Assembly: GCA_036557785.1 (NCBI GenBank)
Contig: DATBGZ010000088.1
Span: forward strand, 62,001 to 126,000
Source: DATBGZ01 sp036557785
Lineage (GTDB): Bacteria > Actinomycetota > Actinomycetes > Mycobacteriales > Micromonosporaceae
Length of the DNA stretch: 64,000 bases
Direction of reading: 5' to 3'
The notes below the pieces were generated by a model. That model was not told the origin of the DNA, ran no database searches, and saw only the letters and a list, made by a program, of their open reading frames with translations. A program made the translations under genes and the position numbers. Of this stretch, positions 1 to 12,138 are shown piece after piece. Every line of letters begins with the position of its first letter. Position 1 is the stretch's first letter.

Positions 1-1281
1 GATGTCGGCAACGGGACGCAGCTGTACCTCGTCTTCGGCCGGGAACTACAGCCCGGCTGGGGCGCGGTCCAGGCCTTCTACTTCTTCCCGCTCGACGACG
101 TCGTGGGGCGCACCGGGCTCGTGGCGAACACCATCACGGTCACCGGCGTGGCCCTGGTGCTCGTCGTCGGGCTCGTGGTCTACATCGTGACCCGGCTCGT
201 GGTCCGCCCGGTGCGCCTCGCGGCGCGGACCGCACAGCGGCTGTCGAATGGCCTGCTCGACCAGCGCATGGAGGTGGCGGGCGAGGATGACCTCGCCGCG
301 CTCGCGGCCTCGTTCAACCAGATGGCGGAGACGCTGCAACGGCACATCCTGCGCCTGGAGGAGATGTCGCGCCTGCAGCGGCGGTTCACCTCGGACGTCT
401 CCCACGAGCTGCGTACGCCGCTGACCACGGTCCGGATGGCGGCGGACCTGATCTTCAACTCGCGGGACAGCTTCGACCCGGCGGTCTCGCGCAGCGCGGA
501 GCTGTTGCAGGCGGAGCTGGACCGGTTCGAGAACCTCCTGACCGAGCTGCTGGAGATCAGCCGGTTCGACGCCGGGTTCGCCGCCCTGGACGCGGAGCCG
601 ACCAACCTCACCCCGCTGCTGTCCCGCGTCGTCGAGCGGCTGGAGCCGGTCGCGGATCGCGCGGGTGTGCAGATCCACCTGGACCTGCCGGGCGAGCCGG
701 TTGTCGCCGAGGTCGACGTGCGGCGCGTGGAGCGGATCCTGCGCAACCTGATCGGAAACGCGATCGAGTACGGCGATGGCAAGCCGGTCAAGGTTCGGCT
801 CGCGTCCCGCGAGGGCGCCGTCGCCGTCACGGTCCGCGACTATGGCGTCGGGCTGCGGCCGGGCGAGGAGAAGCTGGTCTTCAACCGGTTCTGGCGAGCC
901 GACCCGTCCAGGGCCCGGCAGACCGGGGGCACCGGCCTCGGACTCTCGATCAGCGCCGAGGACGCTCGCCTGCACGGTGGGTGGCTCGAGGCGTGGGGCG
1001 CGGCCGGACAGGGTGCCCAGTTCCGGCTCACCCTGCCACTGCGCGCCGGCAAGCGGCTCGTCTCGTCCCCGCTGCGCCTCGTGCCGACAGACTTCCGGCC
1101 ACCCCGGGAGACAGCGCCCGAGCCGGCGTTCGGCGGCACCGATGAGCGGGCGGCTGCGGGCGCCGCGGCTCCCGCCCGGCGCGATGCCGCACCGGCGGCG
1201 AGGGTTCCCGCCGTGCGACCAACGAGCCGGCCGAGCAGCGGCGTCACGGAACCCGCGTCGTCCGAGGGGGGCCGGGCGTGA
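1..1281 (+). CDS. mtrB: MtrB-type sensor histidine kinase (5' end outside window)
   Basis: The open frame runs from base 1, so the N-terminus is missing; 426 residues are visible. A membrane helix lies at about visible residues 45-66, followed by a HAMP linker, a HisKA domain whose phospho-acceptor is in SDVSHELRTPL (His near residue 135), an N-box (NLIGNAIEYGDG) and a GTGLGLSIS G-box. The last 60 residues are a Pro/Ala-rich tail. MtrB is the membrane kinase of the MtrAB two-component system, which controls cell wall and division genes in actinobacteria. The assignment rests on the domains plus the downstream lpqB, which overlaps by the 4-bp GTGA and implies translational coupling. The response regulator mtrA should lie just upstream of the window. 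Confidence 0.93.
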   Translation, partial: DVGNGTQLYLVFGRELQPGWGAVQAFYFFPLDDVVGRTGLVANTITVTGVALVLVVGLVVYIVTRLVVRPVRLAARTAQRLSNGLLDQRMEVAGEDDLAALAASFNQMAETLQRHILRLEEMSRLQRRFTSDVSHELRTPLTTVRMAADLIFNSRDSFDPAVSRSAELLQAELDRFENLLTELLEISRFDAGFAALDAEPTNLTPLLSRVVERLEPVADRAGVQIHLDLPGEPVVAEVDVRRVERILRNLIGNAIEYGDGKPVKVRLASREGAVAVTVRDYGVGLRPGEEKLVFNRFWRADPSRARQTGGTGLGLSISAEDARLHGGWLEAWGAAGQGAQFRLTLPLRAGKRLVSSPLRLVPTDFRPPRETAPEPAFGGTDERAAAGAAAPARRDAAPAARVPAVRPTSRPSSGVTEPASSEGGRA

Positions 1282-3068
1282 GACGCAACCACGGAGGACT
1301 GGTCGCGCTCATGGTGGTGCTCGCCGTCGCGCTCGCCGGGTGCGGGGTCGGCGCGACCGACCAGCCGGTCGACGAGGGCGACGCGCTGACGGCCGGACCG
1401 TCGGTTGCTGACGTGGTCAAACACCAGCCCACGCCGGAGCAGGCGACAACCCCCGGCGACCTGGTGAAGTACTTCCTGGAGGCGGCCGCGGGCGGGGTCG
1501 GGGCGAACGACCGGGTCAAGTCGTTCCTCACGCCCAATGCCGTGGGCACCTGGGGGGACCCGGTCGCGCCGGACAACCCACCGCTGACGGTGGTGCGCAT
1601 CGTGGATGGTCCGACCGTGGAGGCCTCCGTCGGCGACCCACCGCGTACGCCGGTCACGATCAAGTACCAGGAGATCGGCACACTGAGCGACCAGGGCCGG
1701 GTCGACGACCTCGCACCCGTCACCACCAGAACGCTGACCTTCAATGTCGTGCAGGACGAGAACGGTAGCGGCTACCTGCGCATCGACAAGATCGTCGGCT
1801 GGCCGAACCAGCAACTCCTGCTCAGCGACGACGGTCTGCGCGAGTACTACGACCTGCAGCCGATCTACTTCTGGGACACGGCGTACAACCTGCTCGTGCC
1901 GGACCTGCGGTACGTCCCACTGACCCTCAACACCGTCCAGCGCGCCACCAAGATCCTCCAGTGGCTCGTCGCGGGGCCGTCGCCGTGGCTGGCCGGGGCC
2001 GCCCGGAGCCTTCCGTCCGGCACTACCAACGAGAATGTCGATAGCGATACCAATGGAGCATTCCTGGTCAGCCTCTCCGCGGAGGCGGCTGGGAACGGGG
2101 ACGCCGACGCGTTGCGGCGGCTGATGTTCCAACTCCAGTGGTCGTTCTCGTGGCTGCTGGTTGGCGGGGCGCCCAAGGTCGACCTGCGCATCGACGGTCA
2201 GTCGGCCACCGTCGATGTGTTGCCGGACGAGTTCCGCAAGTACAACAACGCCTGGTCCTACGGCGACCCGATCCACGAGCCGTACGACATCTCGACCAAG
2301 GGCGTCATCGTGACCAGCGGTGGCAGCGCGCCTGCGGTGCTGGGCGCCACCGAGAACAACGACGTGATCTACGCCGCGATCGCGGAGGGCGGATCGGTCG
2401 CGGCCCTGGTGCGCAAGGACCAGTCCGGTCGCCGGCGGTTGCAGATCGTCCGGAGCGGCAAGGCGGGACACATTGACGCCATGGTTCCGCTGAGCAGCAC
2501 GCTGGGCCGGCCCTCGTTCCTGACGCCGGAGACCGACATCGTGTTCGTGCCGACGGGTGGTGGGGACGGACGCCTGCTCGCGGTGTCCCTTGTGGACGGG
2601 AAGGCCACCGACGTACGCCCGGGGCTGGTCGGCGTGAGCGCCGCGACCGTATCGCCCGACGGCCGCCGGGTCGCCCTCATCGCGGACGGTCGCGTCTCTG
2701 TCGCGTCGCTGTCGATCAGCAACGGTCAGGTGTACCTCATCTCGTCGACGCTGCGGCAGGTGCTCGCGGGCGACTTCACCGCTCGAGCGGTCACCTGGCT
2801 CTCCGAGTCGACGCTGCTCGTCGGCGGTACCTCTGGTGCCGACGCGGCGCCGTCCTTGTGGCGGGTGACGGCGGACGGAGTCCTGGCGGACAACATCACC
2901 AGCAGCCTGCGCGGCCTGGACGTCACGGACCTGGTCTCTTATCCACTGTGGACTGCCCATGGCCAGGTGGACGTGCTCGCGAACACGCCCCAGGGCGTGT
3001 ACGCGCTGCGCACGCCTGCCTCCCCGCTGCCGAAGCCGGCGCTGAACAAGCCGTTCTTCGGCACCTGA
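1278..3068 (+). CDS. lpqB: LpqB lipoprotein (MtrAB accessory)
   Basis: This 596-residue protein starts at a GTG that overlaps the mtrB stop. A hydrophobic signal peptide ends in the lipobox LAGC (Cys22), so it should be a lipoprotein on the outer face of the membrane. The middle resembles a GerMN domain (about residues 190-310), and the C-terminal half is beta-propeller-like, with phrases such as TVSPDGRRVALIADG. LpqB is known to interact with the extracellular part of MtrB and modulate MtrA signalling. Length and gene order match the family. No frame disruption is seen. Confidence 0.93.
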   Translation: MRRNHGGLVALMVVLAVALAGCGVGATDQPVDEGDALTAGPSVADVVKHQPTPEQATTPGDLVKYFLEAAAGGVGANDRVKSFLTPNAVGTWGDPVAPDNPPLTVVRIVDGPTVEASVGDPPRTPVTIKYQEIGTLSDQGRVDDLAPVTTRTLTFNVVQDENGSGYLRIDKIVGWPNQQLLLSDDGLREYYDLQPIYFWDTAYNLLVPDLRYVPLTLNTVQRATKILQWLVAGPSPWLAGAARSLPSGTTNENVDSDTNGAFLVSLSAEAAGNGDADALRRLMFQLQWSFSWLLVGGAPKVDLRIDGQSATVDVLPDEFRKYNNAWSYGDPIHEPYDISTKGVIVTSGGSAPAVLGATENNDVIYAAIAEGGSVAALVRKDQSGRRRLQIVRSGKAGHIDAMVPLSSTLGRPSFLTPETDIVFVPTGGGDGRLLAVSLVDGKATDVRPGLVGVSAATVSPDGRRVALIADGRVSVASLSISNGQVYLISSTLRQVLAGDFTARAVTWLSESTLLVGGTSGADAAPSLWRVTADGVLADNITSSLRGLDVTDLVSYPLWTAHGQVDVLANTPQGVYALRTPASPLPKPALNKPFFGT

Positions 3069-3085
3069 CCGGTACCGGGCTGACG

Positions 3086-3808
3086 GTGGCGGGGGGCGCC
3101 GGGTCGGGGCGGGCGGGGGTCATCGCAACCCTGCTGGACCTTGTGCTGCCCGGCGGGTGTGCCGGATGCGGGGTGGCCGCCCGAACGGAGATCTGTGACG
3201 GCTGCGCCGGCGTGCTCGCCGAGGCACCGCAGCCGCGCCGGCCACGCCCTGCGCCGCCCGGACTGCCCGTCTGCGTCGCGGGAGGGGAGTACGACGGTTC
3301 GTTGCGCGAACTCATCCTCGGCTACAAGGAGCGTGGTCGGCGCGGCCTGTCGCGGCGGCTGGGGGACCGACTCGCCACCGTGATCCGGGCGGGGTGGCCC
3401 GGTCCTGGCCCGGTGGCGTTGGTGCCGGTGCCGGCGACCGCGGCCGCCATCCGGGCCCGGCACTTCGACCATATGATGCTGCTGGCCCGCCGCGCCACGC
3501 GGTGCCTGATCGCGACCGGTGTCGACGCGGTGGTCACCTCGCCGTTGCGCGCGCTGCCGCACGCCGACTCGGCTCACCTGGACCGGGAACAGCGCGCCGC
3601 CGCGGCGTACCACGCATTCGCCGTGCGCTGGCGCTCGCCCGCGCGGCTGGCCACTCTCGCCGCCGTGGCCGACTGCGGCGCGGTCGTGCTCGTCGATGAC
3701 GTGCTGACAACCGGCGCGACCCTTGCTGCCACCGCGGGCCTGTTGCTGCGCGCCGGCGTGCCGGTGACGTTCGCCGCCACCCTGGCCGCGACCCGCCGGC
3801 ACGGCTGA
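3086..3808 (+). CDS. ComF family phosphoribosyltransferase-like protein
   Basis: This is a predicted 240-residue protein. A Zn-ribbon near the N-terminus is visible as CAGCG followed by CDGC. A C-terminal phosphoribosyltransferase fold carries the PRPP-binding motif VVLVDDVLTTGATL at about residues 200-213. The frame stays open well upstream into lpqB. The GTG at 3086 is chosen as the first start after the lpqB stop that keeps the family-typical LLDLVLPGGCAGCG opening, but no strong ribosome-binding site marks it. The mtrB-lpqB-comF-hpf-secA order is conserved in actinobacteria. ComF proteins are linked to DNA uptake in some bacteria; the role here is unknown. Confidence 0.85.
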   Translation: MAGGAGSGRAGVIATLLDLVLPGGCAGCGVAARTEICDGCAGVLAEAPQPRRPRPAPPGLPVCVAGGEYDGSLRELILGYKERGRRGLSRRLGDRLATVIRAGWPGPGPVALVPVPATAAAIRARHFDHMMLLARRATRCLIATGVDAVVTSPLRALPHADSAHLDREQRAAAAYHAFAVRWRSPARLATLAAVADCGAVVLVDDVLTTGATLAATAGLLLRAGVPVTFAATLAATRRHG

Positions 3809-4025
3809 GCCCCGGCCGTTGCGGTGGCACGGCGGAGCCCTCGGCCGTGCGGCGGCGCGCGCAGGGCCCGCGCAGCGGCCAATCAGATCGTGCCTGTTTG
3901 GCCGCAACAGGGTGACGGCCCGGCGAACAGGAGTTAGCGTCCACAGACGGGTGGTGTCTCCTGCCGCCCCGCGCGGAGACCGGAGGACGCCCGTTGCGCT
4001 GGTGCCAACGTGCGGGAGGTCATGC

Positions 4026-4712
4026 GTGGACGTCATCGTCAAGGGTCGAAACGTCGACGTGCCGGAGCACTTCCGGGTGCACGTCACGGAGAAGCTGAAC
4101 CGGGTCGAGCGATACGACAACAAGATCATCGAGGTCGACGTCGAACTGCTCCACGAGCGCAACCCTCGCCAGTCCGACAACTGTCAGCGTGTCGAGATCA
4201 CCTGTGTCTCCCGGGGACCGGTCGTGCGGGCCGAGGCGTGTGCCCCGGACTTCTACGGGGCGCTGGACAAGGCGATCGAGAAGCTGGAGTCTCGGCTGCG
4301 CCGCTCGGCCGACCGCCGGCGGGTCCACCACGGGCGGCACGCGCCACTCTCGCTCGCGACGGTCACCGCGCTCGGCGGGCTTGACTCAGCCGCGCTCGCC
4401 AACGGCCGGACGCGAACCGACGCGCTGGTCGTCGAGCCGGCCGGCGGCCTGGCGGTCGCGGTGGACGAGGCCGACGCGGTGGACGAGGCCGAGGCGGCCG
4501 ACGAGGCGGAGATGGCCGACGACCAGCCGTGGCACATCGCGCGGACGAAGGAGCACGTGGCCGCGCCCATGACGATCGACGACGCGCTGTTCCAGATGGA
4601 GCTCGTGGGGCACGACTTCTACTTGTTCCTGGACAAGGACTCGGGCCGGCCGAGCGTCGTCTACCGGCGGCGCAAGGGTTACGACTACGGCGTGATCAGC
4701 CTGGTCGCGTGA
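4026..4712 (+). CDS. hpf: Long-form ribosome hibernation promoting factor
   Basis: This 228-residue protein starts at GTG 4026, placed by the GGGAGG ribosome-binding site at 4014-4019. Residues 1-100 form the S30AE/HPF domain that binds the decoding site of the 30S subunit (opening VDVIVKGRNVDVPEHF). An Ala/Asp/Glu-rich linker with EADAVDEAEAADEAE repeats follows. The C-terminal dimerisation domain (about 175-228) ends in YRRRKGYDYGVISLV. Two-domain long HPF makes 100S ribosome dimers in stationary phase. The linker is unusually acidic and repetitive. The 3' end overlaps the convergent acetyltransferase gene by 17 bp. Confidence 0.93.
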   Translation: MDVIVKGRNVDVPEHFRVHVTEKLNRVERYDNKIIEVDVELLHERNPRQSDNCQRVEITCVSRGPVVRAEACAPDFYGALDKAIEKLESRLRRSADRRRVHHGRHAPLSLATVTALGGLDSAALANGRTRTDALVVEPAGGLAVAVDEADAVDEAEAADEAEMADDQPWHIARTKEHVAAPMTIDDALFQMELVGHDFYLFLDKDSGRPSVVYRRRKGYDYGVISLVA

Positions 4713-5895
4713 CGCTCGGTTCGCGCAGCCGTACCCACTGGACGTCATCGATGCGCTGGCCGTCCGGGCCCGGGAGGCGAGCCTGCAGGTAGGCCTCACG
4801 GATGAAGCCGGCACGGGCCAGCACCCGCTGGGAGGCGAGGTTGTCGGGCGCCGTGCCGGCGATGATCCGGGCGATGCCCGACTGGTCGAAGGTCCAGTCG
4901 ACGAGCAACCGCACGGCGCGGGTCGCGAAGCCATGCCCCCGGGCCGCGCGGGTCAGGCTGTAACCGATCATGGCCTGACCGGTGACCGCCTCCACCTGCT
5001 GCAGGCTGATCTCACCCGCGTACGCCCCACTCACCGCGTCCCGGATCGTCAGGTCCGCCCGCACGCCGGCGAGCCAGTTCGACCCGGCCTGCGCGCAGCG
5101 CCGGCGGATCTGCTCCTGATCCGGTGGCACGGCCGGCACCGACCGTGCCACACACTCGGGCAGGATGCGCAACGCGTAGGTGTCGTCGGTGTCGGACTCG
5201 GTCGTCGGGCGCAGGACGGCCACGCCATCGGAGAGCTCGCCGCCGTTGACCCCGAAGCCGGGCAGGTCCGGCAGCAGCCGAGCCGTGGGTTCGCCCGAGT
5301 CACCGGCCAGCCGGGCCCAGATGATCAGGTCATGACGGGAGCCGTCCCGGCTCTGCCGCGCCCCCCGGGCGAGGCCTTCGCGAGTGAAGCCGGCGGCGAT
5401 CGCGACCCGCTGGCTGCCGAGGTTCTCCGGCTCGTTGCGCAGCACGATCCGCTGCAGGCCCTGCGCGAGCGCGTGGTCGGTGAGCAGCCGGGTCGCCTCG
5501 GTCGCCGCGCCTCGGCGGCGTGCTGACGGCCCGACCCAGTACCCGATCTCGCCGGTGCCCTGCTCCCGTGGGGTGACCCCGACGGCTCCGATGATCCGGT
5601 CCGTACCAGGGTCGGCAATGCCGTACGACCATCCGCCCGCGGTCACCGCGGCGGGTGCCCCTTCGCTGATCCACGACCGGGCGTCGTCGAGGGTGTAGGG
5701 GCTCGGGAGCAGCGGCAGGAAGCGTTGGGTCAGCGGGTCGCAGCAGCCGGCCAGGACGTCGGCGGCGTCCTCGGCCCGGAAGGCGCGCAACACCACGCGC
5801 TCCCCCCGCAGCACCGGGATGGCCACACGCTCTGGCCGCGGGGCCGGGCTTGCACGCTCTGGCCGCGGGGCCGGTCCTTCGCGCTCGGGTTCCAT
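4696..5895 (-). CDS. Fused double GNAT acetyltransferase
   Basis: This 399-residue protein contains two GNAT (RimJ/RimL-like) N-acetyltransferase domains in tandem, at about residues 25-190 and 215-390. Each has the acetyl-CoA-binding region, recognisable from WVGPSARRRGAATEATRLL in the first and LTRAARGHGFATRAVRLL in the second. The acceptor substrate cannot be read from sequence; RimJ/RimL relatives acetylate protein N-termini, amino groups or antibiotics. The N-terminal 25 residues hold a 9-residue duplication. If they are dispensable, translation could start slightly downstream. The gene is convergent to hpf and divergent from secA. Confidence 0.85.
   Translation of the reverse strand: MEPEREGPAPRPERASPAPRPERVAIPVLRGERVVLRAFRAEDAADVLAGCCDPLTQRFLPLLPSPYTLDDARSWISEGAPAAVTAGGWSYGIADPGTDRIIGAVGVTPREQGTGEIGYWVGPSARRRGAATEATRLLTDHALAQGLQRIVLRNEPENLGSQRVAIAAGFTREGLARGARQSRDGSRHDLIIWARLAGDSGEPTARLLPDLPGFGVNGGELSDGVAVLRPTTESDTDDTYALRILPECVARSVPAVPPDQEQIRRRCAQAGSNWLAGVRADLTIRDAVSGAYAGEISLQQVEAVTGQAMIGYSLTRAARGHGFATRAVRLLVDWTFDQSGIARIIAGTAPDNLASQRVLARAGFIREAYLQARLPGPDGQRIDDVQWVRLREPSVTRPG
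5826..5874. repeat. 27-bp tandem duplication in the acetyltransferase N-terminus
   Basis: A 22-bp block beginning CACGCTCTGGCCGCGG occurs at 5826-5847 and again at 5853-5874, a period of 27 bp. In the minus-strand protein it gives two copies of PAPRPER. It preserves the frame and looks like a recent slippage duplication. Confidence 0.8.
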
Positions 5896-6054
5896 GGCCC
5901 GTCATCCTGCCGTATGAGATGATCGCCGCCACAGCTCATTCCGCTGCCCGGCACCCCCCGCGGTGGCGACTGGTCACCGCGCGCGCAACACTGGGTTGCT
6001 GGCTGAAGTCGCTGACGCCCGGCATTCACCCTGGGCCATAGGGAGCGTTCACTC

Positions 6055-8922
<2,868 letters not shown>

Positions 8923-9046
8923 GAATGCCGCGATTGGTGCCCGGAGCGCCCGCCGGCTGAGGAGAACCGTCACCCGGTGTGTGCGACCATCCCGTGGGCA
9001 AGGGAGCCGGTGACGGAGCGGGGTGCCAGGACGGGCGCTCCGGGAG

Positions 9047-9865
9047 CTACAGAACCTCCATGTGCGTGCACAGCCAGCGGCCGCGGTTGGACTCCAAGCG
9101 CATCGCCATGGCCCAGACCTTGCCTCGGCGCGCCATCACGACGGCGAGTTCCGCGACGCCGTCGGCGACATCGCAGACCTGGACCCGGCGGACGGTGACA
9201 CGGTCCTGGGGCGCGATGCGGGCGGGACGACCGGACTTCGGCGGCGCGTACCTGCCCAGGACGACAGAGGCGCGCGTCGCCCCGTGGCCACGGCCAGTCC
9301 CGCTCGGACGCAACAGCCGGTTGGCGATGGCATCGAAGCGCTCCGGGGCGCAGTAGAGCCGCAGCTGCGCGACCGGACGGAAGCCACCCATCACCTCGAT
9401 GCAGGTGCCCAGCAGGCGCTTGGCGGCAAGCCGCAGCTCACCAGCTCGGGCTGGCTCAGCCGTGTCCCTCCCGAAACTGGGGCCCAGCCCGGGCGCCACC
9501 ACGGAGACGATCTCCGCGCCCGGGTACCGGGCATCGGGGGCGGCGCCGGGCGGCGGGGTGTGCAGGGGTGCCGTCACCACCGCCATCACCGTCTCCGGCG
9601 CCACGCCCGTCTCCCCGGCGCTGTGGCCGGGCTTCCCCCGCGGCCGCTCCGGTCGCCGTACCCGCACCCCCGTGGCCAGGTCCGGCGGCAGCACGCGGCC
9701 CGGGACCACCGCGTGGGCGAGGCCGCCGGTGGCACGCCGCTCGTCGTCGGTGAGCGGCTCGGAGCGCGGCGCCGGTCGGATCCGCACCACGGGCGGCTGG
9801 TCCGCGCTATCCCGGCCCGCGACCTGTGCGGGGCGTCGTGCCGTCAGAGTCGGCGTCGTGGCCAC
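9047..9865 (-). CDS. Rv3235-family conserved protein
   Basis: This 272-residue protein has a disordered Pro/Arg/Ala-rich N-terminal half and a compact C-terminal domain (about residues 150-272; AKRLLGTCIEVMGGFRP, then VQVCDVADGVAELAVVMARRGKVWAMAMRLE). This matches the actinobacterial Rv3235-type family found near secA. It has no signal peptide or membrane segment, and its function is unknown to me. The start is GTG 9865. The next gene upstream, the HTH protein, is 177 bp away on the same strand. Confidence 0.7.
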   Translation of the reverse strand: MATTPTLTARRPAQVAGRDSADQPPVVRIRPAPRSEPLTDDERRATGGLAHAVVPGRVLPPDLATGVRVRRPERPRGKPGHSAGETGVAPETVMAVVTAPLHTPPPGAAPDARYPGAEIVSVVAPGLGPSFGRDTAEPARAGELRLAAKRLLGTCIEVMGGFRPVAQLRLYCAPERFDAIANRLLRPSGTGRGHGATRASVVLGRYAPPKSGRPARIAPQDRVTVRRVQVCDVADGVAELAVVMARRGKVWAMAMRLESNRGRWLCTHMEVL

Positions 9866-9898
9866 GGCTCACCTGCTTCGACGTAGTCGGATGACTTC

Positions 9899-9918
9899 GG
9901 TTGCCTCTGGTTGCCTCT
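9899..9918. repeat. Two direct 10-bp repeats upstream of the Rv3235-like gene
   Basis: GGTTGCCTCT is repeated head to tail at 9899-9908 and 9909-9918, and a near copy (GGTTGCCTCC) lies at 10316-10325, upstream of the HTH gene. The exact 10-bp periodicity, one helical turn, suggests a binding site, perhaps for the adjacent small HTH protein. That link is inference. Confidence 0.5.
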
Positions 9919-10042
9919 GGTAGATGTTTCTACCCGATCGGCCCGGCCGATCGCAAGACAGGCGTGGGCATCGTTTTGCCGGCGCTGGCGATCGGGTGAG
10001 GTCATCGCAGGCGGCCCCGCGACGGACGTACGGGTTCGGGGG

Positions 10043-10270
10043 TCAGGCTTCGGCGCTGTCCGGGAACGGGTTCTTGCGCACGTACTCGGCGGTTGCGCGG
10101 TACTGCTCCGCGATCCACTCCTCAAGCCGGGACCGTTCGACGCGCCAGTGCCCCTTCTGGCCGATCTTGATGGCGGGGATCTCGCCCTTGCGCGCCATCG
10201 TGTAGATCTGCGTCCTCGTGACGGCCAGCTCCTCCGCGACCTCTTCGAGGGTCAGGAACCGGCCGGCCAT
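10043..10270 (-). CDS. Small excisionase/BldC-type HTH protein
   Basis: This 75-residue protein is almost entirely one MerR-like winged helix: FLTLEEVAEELAVTRTQIYTMA, then GEIPAIKIGQKGHWRVERSRLEEWI. This is the HTH_17/excisionase family that includes BldC-like regulators. Such proteins bind direct repeats and can act as developmental regulators rather than recombination factors. There is no integrase nearby, so an excision role is unlikely. The start is ATG 10270. Direct decanucleotide repeats flank the gene on both sides. Confidence 0.8.
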   Translation of the reverse strand: MAGRFLTLEEVAEELAVTRTQIYTMARKGEIPAIKIGQKGHWRVERSRLEEWIAEQYRATAEYVRKNPFPDSAEA

Positions 10271-10359
10271 GCGCGAACGATACCCCAGTGGCCCCGGAAC
10301 GCTGCGATTGTGCGCGGTTGCCTCCGGTGCCCTGCCTGCCCCGCGACCGGGGCACGCGA

Positions 10360-10863
10360 TCAGGGCTTTCCGAGCGCCTGGTCGAGTTCGGACGGGTCGT
10401 ACCAGAGCAGCTCGTGGTCCTCGGCTTCGTCGACCGCGAACTGCGCGTCGGCGTCACCCGCGACGGCGGCCAGCACGGCCGCGGCCGCGGCCCGCACGGC
10501 CCGCTCGGCCTCCGCCGCGTCGACGTGCACCGCGGCCACGTCGGAGAGCGCGACCGGTGCGGTCAGCCGTACCGCGCTGGAGCCGAGGTGCTCGGCGGCT
10601 CGGACGGCGGCCACAGCCGGGACATCGGCGGCGAGCACGGCCCGGCGGCGAGGCGCGGTCGGGTCGCCCGCGAGCAGCACCAGGGCCTCCTGCGCGGCCC
10701 GGGTGAAGGCGACGTACTCGAGCTCCTCGTCGTCGCCCTCGGCATACCACTCGCGCAGCGCGGGGGTCACGGCGTGGGCGTGGACGTCGTCGGGCAGGAC
10801 GTACGGCTGTTCCCGCAGCCGTGCCAGCAGCGCGAGCGTCGCGGGGAGATAGACCCGGGTCAC
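10360..10863 (-). CDS. DUF6912-like conserved protein
   Basis: This 167-residue soluble protein opens TRVYLPATLALLARL. It has an acidic segment (YAEGDDEELEYVAF) and a long alanine-rich helical part (about 105-145). It resembles actinobacterial proteins annotated as DUF6912 near secA; no biochemical function is known to me. The GTG start at 10863 overlaps the stop of the upstream membrane-protein gene by 4 bp (GTGA), so the two are probably translated together. Confidence 0.65.
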   Translation of the reverse strand: MTRVYLPATLALLARLREQPYVLPDDVHAHAVTPALREWYAEGDDEELEYVAFTRAAQEALVLLAGDPTAPRRRAVLAADVPAVAAVRAAEHLGSSAVRLTAPVALSDVAAVHVDAAEAERAVRAAAAAVLAAVAGDADAQFAVDEAEDHELLWYDPSELDQALGKP

Positions 10864-11921
10864 CGCATCGGCTCGTCACTGTCGCGCGCCTCGTCGAGCT
10901 GCCGCGCGTCGTCGAGCTGCCGCTCGTCGTCGAGTTGCGGCGCCTCGTCGGGTGGCGGCGCATCGTCGGCCGCCGGCTCCGGGCCGGGGCCGAGCGTGCG
11001 GCCCACGGCGATCATCGCGGCCAGACCGCCCACGAAGAAGACGACCATGGCGTTGCGCAACCGGGAGAACTCCGCGAGATCCACCGCGAACTGGTCGCCC
11101 TCCGAGAGTCCACGGACCGCGTTGAGCAGGCCCGCACCACCGATGCGCGTGAGCGCCTCGGTGAGCAGCAGGAGCAGTCCGGGCAGTCCGCCCGCGAGCA
11201 GGAACCAGGGCCAGGGACGAGGCCCGTGCCCACGCAGGAAGCGGAACGCGAGCAACCCGGCCACGATGCCCCCGACGATCGCCACCGTGTACGCGAGCAG
11301 CCACCCGGCGTTGACCTGCGAGTCCAACGATGTGCCGGCACCGAAGAGCCCGACCAGACCGGGTTGCACGAACCCGACGACCAGGCCCAGCACCAGCACG
11401 CCGAGGCAGGCGAGCACGCTCGCGGCGAGCACCGGGCGGGGCAGGACCGCGGCGGCCCCACCGAGCAGGGCGGCGACGCCGATCGTCAGCGCCAGGGCCT
11501 CGACCCGCGAATAGGTGCCGTAGCCGAAGACCACCAGCGCGCCGCAGAGGCCGCCGAGCACGGCGCCGCCGGCGAGCCCCGCCAGCAGCCGCCGTGCCGG
11601 CGTCTGTCCACCGAGGAACCGCGCGAGCGGGGTCGCGGTGGCCAGCAGTGCCGTCGCGGACCCGGCGAGCAGCGCGGCCGCGACCAGGTTCGGCAGGGCG
11701 AAGGCGGCCGCGCCCAGCGCGACGTCCGGTGTCTGTGCGTTGCCCACGACCGAGGCGTGCGAGACGACGAGGGTGGCGGCGAGCCAGATCAGGCCGAGCC
11801 CGGCCAGGACGCCCGCGACGATCCCGCCGACCCCGGACTCCCCGTCCGGACCAGCGTCCGCGCCGGCGCTCTCGTCCCGTACGGTCTGTTCCTCGACGGC
11901 CTGTTCGTCCACCCGTGGCAT
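10860..11921 (-). CDS. Polytopic membrane protein of unknown function
   Basis: This is a predicted 353-residue protein from ATG 11921. An in-frame extension to 11987 exists but adds an Arg/Ala-rich stretch unlike a real N-terminus. After an acidic cytoplasmic N-terminus there are about nine hydrophobic helices rich in Gly, Ala and Leu, such as GVLAGLGLIWLAATLVVS and AGGAVLGGLCGALVVFGYG. The C-terminal tail is very acidic, with repeated QLDDAR-type units (about residues 315-353). It has no recognisable transporter signature. It is coupled to the DUF6912-like gene by a 4-bp overlap. Confidence 0.7.
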   Translation of the reverse strand: MPRVDEQAVEEQTVRDESAGADAGPDGESGVGGIVAGVLAGLGLIWLAATLVVSHASVVGNAQTPDVALGAAAFALPNLVAAALLAGSATALLATATPLARFLGGQTPARRLLAGLAGGAVLGGLCGALVVFGYGTYSRVEALALTIGVAALLGGAAAVLPRPVLAASVLACLGVLVLGLVVGFVQPGLVGLFGAGTSLDSQVNAGWLLAYTVAIVGGIVAGLLAFRFLRGHGPRPWPWFLLAGGLPGLLLLLTEALTRIGGAGLLNAVRGLSEGDQFAVDLAEFSRLRNAMVVFFVGGLAAMIAVGRTLGPGPEPAADDAPPPDEAPQLDDERQLDDARQLDEARDSDEPMR

Positions 11922-12138
11922 CCATCCGGTCGATCTCGCGGCCTGCGCTGCGCGCCACCTGGCTGGCCCGCCGGGCGACGCAGCCACAGCCTACGTTGGC
12001 CCGCGAGGGGCACCCCTGGCGGACACCGGCCGGCCCGCGCCGGGCGTGGGAGGATGGCCCACAGGCCGCTGCTGGCCACGGGTCTGCCCGTGACGCACCC
12101 GCGGCGGTCGGTTGAGATTCGCCAGACAGGAGCCCGTG

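Noticed and set aside
10043..10270. Mobile-element excisionase
   Set aside because: The HTH_17 fold fits, but there is no integrase, attachment-site pair or phage gene nearby; a chromosomal regulator is more likely.
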